64,000 bases of DNA from positions 186,001-250,000 of the forward strand of contig NZ_JAPVBJ010000002.1 of assembly GCF_026967985.1 (NCBI RefSeq), in the 5' to 3' direction. The translations under genes were made by a program, and so were the position numbers. Source of the DNA: Modestobacter sp. VKM Ac-2984. Lineage in GTDB: Bacteria; Actinomycetota; Actinomycetes; Mycobacteriales; Geodermatophilaceae. Below are positions 58,672-64,000 of this stretch, in pieces (the stretch's first letter is position 1; every line of letters starts with the position of its first letter). The notes beneath the pieces were generated by a model. The model searched no databases. It saw nothing but the letters and a program-made list of their open reading frames with translations, and was not told the DNA's origin.

Positions 58672-59130
58672 TCAGTCCCGGAGGTTGAGCTGGTCGTGAC
58701 GGAGTGCGAACGCGTCGATCTCCTCCGTCGTCGGCGTGCGACCGCCGGCGTGCAGCTCCAGCAGGCCGGTGAAGTACTCCTCCCGCGGGATGCCCGGGGT
58801 GAACAGGATGAGGAAGCGGGCTCCGACGTCCGGGCCCACCGACCGGAAGCCGTGCACCCCGGACCGGGGCACGTGGACCAGGTCACCGGCGTGCGCCGTC
58901 GTCCACTCGCCGTTCGCCAGCACCGCCAGTGATCCCTCCAGCACGTGGAACGACTCGCTGAACGTGCGGTGCAGGTGTGGCCCGGGGCCGCTGCCGCCCG
59001 GGGCCATGGTCACCTCGAACAGCCCGAAGTCGCCGCGGGTCTGCGCGCCGGTGGCGACGAACCGGGTCCGGCCCGCCGCGCGCTGGTCGTCACGCCTGGA
59101 GAAGGTCGCCGGGTCCGGCAGCAGGGTCAT
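58672..59130 (-). CDS. Cupin domain protein
   Basis: A 152-aa single cupin. Metal-binding motifs are GPHLHRTFSESFHVLEGSL and HVPRSGVHGFRS. A small-molecule enzyme or sensor is possible; no substrate is evident. ATG 59130 overlaps the methyltransferase stop (ATGA). A much longer frame continues upstream antisense to dinB and is not used. Confidence 0.9.
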   Translation of the reverse strand: MTLLPDPATFSRRDDQRAAGRTRFVATGAQTRGDFGLFEVTMAPGGSGPGPHLHRTFSESFHVLEGSLAVLANGEWTTAHAGDLVHVPRSGVHGFRSVGPDVGARFLILFTPGIPREEYFTGLLELHAGGRTPTTEEIDAFALRHDQLNLRD

Positions 59131-59717
59131 GCCGGGCGCAGGACGGCGACCAGGAAGTCGGCGTCCGGCGAGTAGGGCCGCAGGTCCCAGGTGGACAGCA
59201 GCACGTCCGGGGTCAGCCCGGCGCCCTCGGCGTCGGCCAGGAACTCCTCGAAGGGGTACCCGCGCCCCGCCCCGAAGCCGATCGCCGCCCGGCCGTCCGG
59301 GCGCAGGTGGGTGCGGAACCGGCGGAGCACCTCGCCACGGGTGCTCGGCGCCAGGAAGGCCATCACGTTGCCGGCGCAGACGATGCCGTCGAACCGGTCC
59401 GGCAGGTCGAGCTCGGCCAGGTCGCCGACGATCCAGCGGGGCCCCGGGTGGTCGGCCTCGGCGGCGGCGACCAGCACCGGGTCGGCGTCCACCCCGACGA
59501 CCTCGTGCCCGGCGTCGAACAGGACGGCGCCGACCCGGCCGGGACCGCAGCCGGCGTCCAGCACCCGGGCGCCCCGGGGCAGCAGCGCGTCGACCAGCCG
59601 GGCCTCCCCCGCCAGGTCCATCCCCTCGGCGGCCAGCCGGCGGAAGCGCTCGACGTAGGCGGTGGAGTGCGCCGGGTCCTCCTGGGACATCCGGCTCCAA
59701 CTGCTCTGCTCGACCAT
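59127..59717 (-). CDS. Class I SAM-dependent methyltransferase
   Basis: A 196-aa enzyme. SAM motif I is VLDAGCGPGRVGAVL, motif II is VGVDADPVLVAAA, and motif IV is FDGIVCAGNVMAFL. The family is of the ubiE/tellurite type and the substrate is unknown. ATG 59717 has GAGAGGA upstream; ATG 59690 is possible. It is divergent from dinB with only 22 nt between the starts. Confidence 0.88.
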   Translation of the reverse strand: MVEQSSWSRMSQEDPAHSTAYVERFRRLAAEGMDLAGEARLVDALLPRGARVLDAGCGPGRVGAVLFDAGHEVVGVDADPVLVAAAEADHPGPRWIVGDLAELDLPDRFDGIVCAGNVMAFLAPSTRGEVLRRFRTHLRPDGRAAIGFGAGRGYPFEEFLADAEGAGLTPDVLLSTWDLRPYSPDADFLVAVLRPA

Positions 59718-59739
59718 GCGGCCATCCTCTCGCGGCATC

Positions 59740-61083
59740 ATGGAGGGCGTGCGTCGGGAGCCCAGCATCCTGCACCTGGACCTGGACGCCTTCTTCGCCG
59801 CCGTCGAGCAGCGGGACAAGCCCTCGCTGCGCGGCCGGCCGGTCGTCGTCGGTGGCACCGGCGGCCGCGGCGTCGTCTCCACCGCCTCCTACGAGGCCCG
59901 GGCGTTCGGTGCCCGCAGCGCCATGTCCACCATCGAGGCGCGGCGCCTGTGCCCGGCGGGCACGGCGTTCCTGGGCACCCGCTTCGCCGCCTACAAGCGG
60001 ACGTCGGAGGTGGTGATGGCGCTGCTGCGCGAGCTCTCCCCGCTGGTCGAGCCGGTCTCCATCGACGAGGCCTACGTCGACCTGGCCGCCGGCGCCCACG
60101 ACCTGTCGGTCCCCGGGGTGACCGCGCTGGCGGCCGAGCTCAAGGCCCGGATCGCGGTCGCCACCGGCGGGGTCACCGGGTCGGTCGGGATCGGCACCTC
60201 CAAGGCGGTGGCGAAGATCGGCTCGGAGCTGGACAAGCCGGACGGGCTGACCGTCGTCCCGCCCGGGCAGGAGCTCGCCGTCCTGCACCCGCTGCCGGTG
60301 CGCGCGCTGGGCGGCGTCGGGCCGGCGACCGCAGAGCGGCTGGCCCAGATCGGGGTGAAGACCATCGGTGACCTGCACCGGCTGTCGCTGGTCGACCTGA
60401 CCAGCCTGGTCGGCCAGGCGCACGGCGCCGGGCTCTACCGGCTGGCCCGGGCCGACGACGACCGGCCGGTGGTCACCGACCGGGAGGCCAAGTCGGTCAG
60501 CGCCGAGGAGACCTTCGCCCGCGACCTGACCGACCCGGCCCGGCTCGCCGCCGAGATCGAGGCGCTGGCGACCCGGGTGGGCAGCCGACTGCAGCGCTCG
60601 GGCACCTCCGGGCGCACCGTGACGCTGAAGGTCCGCCGCTACGACTTCAGCACCCTCACCCGCTCCCAGACCCTGGCCCACGCCGTCGACGACCCGCGGC
60701 AGATCGCCGAGATCGCCCACCGGCTGCTCGGCGCCGTCGACCGCAGCGGTGGCCTGCGGCTGCTCGGCGTCGGCGTCTCGGGGCTGTCGCCCTACGCCCA
60801 GGGCGACCTGTTCGCTGAGCCCTCGGAGGTGGTCCAGCCCGTCGAGGTGGTGGAGCCCGCCGAGCCGCCGGCCGATCCGGCGCCGGGGCCCGCTGTCGTC
60901 GTCTGGTACCCCGGGCAGGACGTCGTCCACCCGGAGCTGGGCTCGGGCTGGGTCTGGGGCAGCGGGCTCAACCGGGTGACCGTCCGGTTCGAGGGCCCGC
61001 GCACGACGCCCGGTCCGGTGCGCACCCTCGCCGCCGACGACCCGGACCTGCAACCGGCCGATCCGCCCGACTGGACCCCCTGA
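59740..61083 (+). CDS. dinB: DNA polymerase IV (Y-family, DinB)
   Basis: A 447-aa translesion polymerase. ILHLDLDAFFAAVEQ and VSIDEAYVDL carry the metal-binding Asp and Glu residues; the thumb and little finger follow. The clamp-binding motif QGDLF (about residue 357) should hold DnaN. The C-terminal 60 residues after a Pro-rich linker form an extra domain (HPELGSGWVWGSGLNRVTVR). ATG 59740 is used; GTG 59749 is possible. Confidence 0.95.
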   Translation: MEGVRREPSILHLDLDAFFAAVEQRDKPSLRGRPVVVGGTGGRGVVSTASYEARAFGARSAMSTIEARRLCPAGTAFLGTRFAAYKRTSEVVMALLRELSPLVEPVSIDEAYVDLAAGAHDLSVPGVTALAAELKARIAVATGGVTGSVGIGTSKAVAKIGSELDKPDGLTVVPPGQELAVLHPLPVRALGGVGPATAERLAQIGVKTIGDLHRLSLVDLTSLVGQAHGAGLYRLARADDDRPVVTDREAKSVSAEETFARDLTDPARLAAEIEALATRVGSRLQRSGTSGRTVTLKVRRYDFSTLTRSQTLAHAVDDPRQIAEIAHRLLGAVDRSGGLRLLGVGVSGLSPYAQGDLFAEPSEVVQPVEVVEPAEPPADPAPGPAVVVWYPGQDVVHPELGSGWVWGSGLNRVTVRFEGPRTTPGPVRTLAADDPDLQPADPPDWTP

Positions 61084-61144
61084 ACGGGTGGCCCCGCCCC
61101 TTCGGGGCATGCGCCCGGGCCGGTGGTCACGACAGACTGCCGAC

Positions 61145-62086
61145 GTGCCCCTGGACCCGGAGAACACCCCCGACGTCGACGTCCTCGTCGACCGGGGGTG
61201 CGCGCTCGCCGACATGGGCGACCACGAGCGGGCGGTCGAGCTCCTCGGGACGGCGGCGGCGCACGGCGACCCGGCGGCGCTGCGCCACCTGGGCGCCTGC
61301 CTGGGCGTCCTCGGGCGCTGGGCGGAGGCCGCGGTGGCGCACCGCCGGGCGGCCGACGCCGGGCAGGACGACGCCTGGCTGGACCTGGCGCGGGCGCTGC
61401 TGCGGCTGGGCTGCTGGTCGGAGGCGGAGGCCGCCGCCCGGACCGCCGTGGACCGCGGGGACGCCGGTGGCTGGGCCGCGCTGAGCGAGGCGCTGCAGGG
61501 CCAGGACCGGGCCCCCGAGGCCGAGCGGACGTTCCGCGTGGCCGCCGAGCGCGGTGCGCACCCGGCGGCGCTGGAGCTGGCGTACCTGCTGCGGTCCTCC
61601 GGCCGGCAGCTGGCGGCCTGGCACTGGGCGCAGGTCGCCGCGGACGCCGGCAACCCGGTGGCCCGCGCCACCCTGGCCTGCTGGCGCTGGCAGGAGAGCC
61701 GCGACCTGGCGCTGGAGCCCGAGCTGCGGGCCGGCGCCGACCACCACCCGCACACCCGCACCGGCCTGGCCGACCTGCTGCGCAGCACCGGGCGGGTCGA
61801 GGAGGCCCGGGTGGTGCTGGAGCGGGGCGCGGCCCGCGGCGAGCTCGCGAGCTGGCTGCCGCTGGGCAACCTCTACCGCGACGAGCTCGACGACGCCGTC
61901 GCCGCGGAGGCCGCCTACCGGGCCGGTGTCGAGGGCGGTGACCTGCACGCCCACCACGACCTGGGGGTGCTGCTGCTGGAGACCGGTGACGTCGACACCG
62001 CCGTCGAGCACTTCTCCATCGCCGCCGCCGGCGGGGACGAGCTGGCGGCCCGGTTGCTGCGCGAGGTCCTCGCCGAGGAGGGCTGA
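61145..62086 (+). CDS. Tetratricopeptide/Sel1-like repeat protein
   Basis: A 313-aa all-helical protein of seven or more 30-36-residue repeats with the alternating DAG/AAERG spacing (for example RAVELLGTAAAHGDPAALRH and AEAAVAHRRAADAGQDDAWL). Such repeats mediate protein-protein contacts. GTG 61145 begins VPLDPENTPDVDVL. No catalytic domain is seen. The stop is 1 nt from the convergent thiD stop. Confidence 0.82.
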   Translation: MPLDPENTPDVDVLVDRGCALADMGDHERAVELLGTAAAHGDPAALRHLGACLGVLGRWAEAAVAHRRAADAGQDDAWLDLARALLRLGCWSEAEAAARTAVDRGDAGGWAALSEALQGQDRAPEAERTFRVAAERGAHPAALELAYLLRSSGRQLAAWHWAQVAADAGNPVARATLACWRWQESRDLALEPELRAGADHHPHTRTGLADLLRSTGRVEEARVVLERGAARGELASWLPLGNLYRDELDDAVAAEAAYRAGVEGGDLHAHHDLGVLLLETGDVDTAVEHFSIAAAGGDELAARLLREVLAEEG

Positions 62087-62087
62087 C

Positions 62088-62906
62088 CTACCAGCGCCCC
62101 GCGAAGTGGTGCACCGGCCCGTGCCCCGAGCCGACCCCGAGCGACTCCCCGGCCTCGAGAGCGGCCTGCAGGTAGTCGCGGGCCTCGTCGACCAGCGGCG
62201 CCCAGTCCAGCTCGTTGCGGGCGTGCCGTTCGCGGGCGGCCAGCGCGGCGAGCGCCGAGGACAGCGTGCACCCGGTGCCGTGGGTGGACGACGTCCGCAC
62301 CCGGGGCCGCCGGGTCTCCAGCACCCCGCCGGCGGTCGCGAGGACGTCGACGCTCTCCTCCCCGCCCAGGTGCCCGCCCTTGAGCAGCACCGCCGCCGGC
62401 CCCAGCTCCAGCAGCGCGTGGGCCTGTGGGGCCAGCTCCTCGACGGTCGTCGCGGGCGGCACGTCGAGCAGGGCCGCGGCCTCGGGCACGTTCGGGGTGA
62501 GCAGGTCGGTCACCGGCAGCAGGTCGGTGCGGACGGCGTCGACCGCCTCCTCCGAGATCAGCCGGTCGCCGCTGGTCGCCACCATCACCGGGTCGCAGAC
62601 CACGGGGCCGCCCGGGCGGTCGGCCAGCGCCGCGGCGACCGTCCGCACGACGTCGGCGGTGCCCAGCATGCCGAGCTTGGTGGCGTGCACGGTCACGTCG
62701 TCCAGCAGGGTGGCCAGCTGGTCGCCGACGAAGCCGGCCGGCACCTGGTGCACGCCGGTGACGCCGCGGGTGTTCTGCGCGGTCAGCGCGGTGAGCACCG
62801 CGGTGCCGTAGACGCCCAGGGCGCTGAAGGTCTTGAGGTCGGCCTGGATGCCGGCGCCGCCGCTGGGGTCGCTGCCGGCCACGGTGAGGGCCACGGCGGC
62901 GGTCAT
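62088..62906 (-). CDS. thiD: Hydroxymethylpyrimidine/phosphomethylpyrimidine kinase
   Basis: A 272-aa kinase that phosphorylates HMP and HMP-P in thiamine synthesis. The N-terminal substrate site is AVALTVAGSDPSGGAGIQADLK; the ATP/Mg site is TSSTHGTGCTLSSALAA. ATG 62906 overlaps the thiE stop (ATGA). Last gene of the thiM-thiE-thiD run. Confidence 0.96.
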   Translation of the reverse strand: MTAAVALTVAGSDPSGGAGIQADLKTFSALGVYGTAVLTALTAQNTRGVTGVHQVPAGFVGDQLATLLDDVTVHATKLGMLGTADVVRTVAAALADRPGGPVVCDPVMVATSGDRLISEEAVDAVRTDLLPVTDLLTPNVPEAAALLDVPPATTVEELAPQAHALLELGPAAVLLKGGHLGGEESVDVLATAGGVLETRRPRVRTSSTHGTGCTLSSALAALAARERHARNELDWAPLVDEARDYLQAALEAGESLGVGSGHGPVHHFAGRW

Positions 62907-63568
62907 CGGGCCACCAGCTCCCCGGCCATCGCGGTGCGCAGGGTCCGGGCGGCGGCCGCCGGGTCGGTGGCGGCGCAGATGTCGGAGACCACGCAGATGC
63001 CGTCGACCCCGGTGCCGGCCACGGCGGCCGCCGTGACGGCGGAGATGCCGCCGATGGCCACCGACAGCAGGCCCCCGGCGCGGGCGCGGGCGGCCAGCGC
63101 GCGGGCGCCGTCGAGCTCCAGGGCGGCGCCGGCGTCGGGCTTGGTGGGGGTCGACCAGATCGGGCTGAGGCCGACCAGGTCGGCGGTGCCGGCGGGGAGG
63201 GCGAGGACGGCGTCCAGTTCGGCGGCGCTGCCGACGGAGACGCCGATCAGGGCGTCCGGGCCCAGCAGCCGGCGGACGTCGGCGGGCGGCAGGTCGTCCT
63301 GGCCCACGTGCACGCCGTCGGCCCCGGTGAGCAGGGCGACGTCGACGGCGTCGTTCACGATCAGCCGCACGTCCGGGGTCGGCCGGAGCGCGTCCTGCAC
63401 CGCGCGGGTGAGGGCGAGGAGGTCACGGCGCCCGGCGGTCTTGTCCCGCACCTGGACGGCGGTCACGCCACCGGAGACGGCCGCGGCGACCACCTCGGGC
63501 ACCGACCGGGGCGCGCAGAGCAGCGTGTCGGTGACCAGGTAGAGCCGCGGGTCGAAGCCGGCCCTCAT
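62903..63568 (-). CDS. thiE: Thiamine phosphate synthase
   Basis: A 221-aa TIM barrel joining HMP-PP and thiazole phosphate. Motifs: [50 protein letters not shown] and [10 protein letters not shown] 63568 overlaps the thiM stop; the frame is open further, inside thiM. Confidence 0.95.
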   Translation of the reverse strand: MRAGFDPRLYLVTDTLLCAPRSVPEVVAAAVSGGVTAVQVRDKTAGRRDLLALTRAVQDALRPTPDVRLIVNDAVDVALLTGADGVHVGQDDLPPADVRRLLGPDALIGVSVGSAAELDAVLALPAGTADLVGLSPIWSTPTKPDAGAALELDGARALAARARAGGLLSVAIGGISAVTAAAVAGTGVDGICVVSDICAATDPAAAARTLRTAMAGELVAR

Positions 63569-64000
63569 GAGGTGCGGACGTCGGCGCGGGTGAGCGCGTC
63601 GCCGTCGACCGCGTCGAGCGCGTCCAGCCACAGTGCGGCGAACGTGCCCGGCCCGGCGGCGAGGCCGGCGGCGGCCTCCGCGGCCAGCGCCACGTGCGCG
63701 TGGCCGGCGACGACGGCGGTCAGCGGGTCACCGGTGGTCGCGACGTAGGCGGCGACGATGCCGCCCAGCGCGCAGCCGGCACCGGTGGTTCGGGTGAGCA
63801 GCGGGGACCCGCCCCCCACCCGGACGACCCGGTCCCCGTCGGTGACGACGTCGACCGGGCCGCTGACGGCCACGACGCCGCCGGTCCGCCGGGCCAGCTC
63901 CCGGGCTGCCTCGAGCGCGGCCTCCGGGGAGTCGGTGCTCTCCACGCCGCGGCCGCCCTTGCCGGCGCCGGCCAGGGCGAGCACCTCCGAGGCGTTCCCG
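63565..64000 (-). CDS. thiM: Hydroxyethylthiazole kinase, N-terminus beyond window
   Basis: The C-terminal 144 codons of a salvage kinase for the thiazole half of thiamine. [20 protein letters not shown] and [17 protein letters not shown] (phosphate loop and catalytic Cys region) identify it. The start and any TPP riboswitch lie right of the window. Confidence 0.95.
   Translation of the reverse strand, partial: GNASEVLALAGAGKGGRGVESTDSPEAALEAARELARRTGGVVAVSGPVDVVTDGDRVVRVGGGSPLLTRTTGAGCALGGIVAAYVATTGDPLTAVVAGHAHVALAAEAAAGLAAGPGTFAALWLDALDAVDGDALTRADVRTS

Noticed and set aside
58938-58952. CAGCACGTGGAACG as another parS
   Set aside because: The left half lacks TTCC; probably chance within the cupin gene.
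59131-61869. Upstream extension of the cupin frame to more than 1000 codons
   Set aside because: The extension is antisense to dinB and the repeat protein; only the last 152 codons resemble a protein.
62088-64000. TPP riboswitch for the thiamine genes
   Set aside because: The upstream end of thiM is outside the window, and no THI-box-like sequence was seen between the overlapping genes.

Overview
The window is about 64 kb of very GC-rich DNA and covers the chromosomal replication-origin neighbourhood of a high-GC actinobacterium. Gene content and order (dnaA-dnaN-gnd-recF-dciA-gyrB-gyrA on one side; rpmH-rnpA-yidD-yidC-jag-rsmG-parA-parB on the other; a cwlM/trx/murJ/Nudix/cca block; an ino1/padR/ponA/rpsF-ssb-rpsR-rplI/dnaB block) match the Mycobacterium/Streptomyces origin region. 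My best guess from gene arrangement and protein style is the Geodermatophilaceae (Blastococcus, Modestobacter, Geodermatophilus), but this is inference and was not tested by a search.

Layout. 1-4.1 kb: a truncated thiolase, a PH-domain membrane protein, a rhomboid protease, cyclophilin ppiA, tRNA-Ala(TGC), a 47-aa DLW-39 protein, tRNA-Ile(GAT) and a DUF3566 membrane protein. 4.2-19 kb: gyrA, gyrB, an ABC exporter, an unrecognised gene, dciA, recF, gnd, dnaN and dnaA, all on the minus strand. 19.3-25.1 kb: rpmH to parB on the plus strand. The strand switch lies in the dnaA-rpmH gap. DnaA-box-like sequences occur on both sides of dnaA, and several parS palindromes (GTTCCACGTGGAAC type) are spread over 9-37 kb.

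25-39 kb is the cell-envelope block on the minus strand: ddl, an aminotransferase, cwlM, trxA, trxB, a membrane pseudokinase, murJ, DUF6049 and a Nudix hydrolase, with cca facing them. In mycobacteria the lipid II flippase MurJ and the pseudokinase are one protein (MviN); here they are two genes. 39-44 kb: an MFS transporter, yqgE, a lipoprotein, ino1 and a padR gene with a clear palindromic operator. 44-52 kb: ponA, a membrane glycosyltransferase, nfo, the rpsF-ssb-rpsR-rplI operon and dnaB, whose long leader holds an exact DnaA box and an SOS-like palindrome.

52-64 kb is less conserved: a GNAT enzyme, a PadR-controlled ABC transporter operon with a likely leaderless promoter, several unrecognised or secreted proteins (including a lipoprotein nuclease with an Excalibur domain), DUF488, cupin and methyltransferase genes, dinB, a repeat protein and a thiamine cluster (thiD, thiE, thiM) that runs off the right edge. 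I saw no CRISPR array, insertion sequence, prophage or rRNA gene. Many neighbouring genes overlap by ATGA or GTGA, so translational coupling is common.
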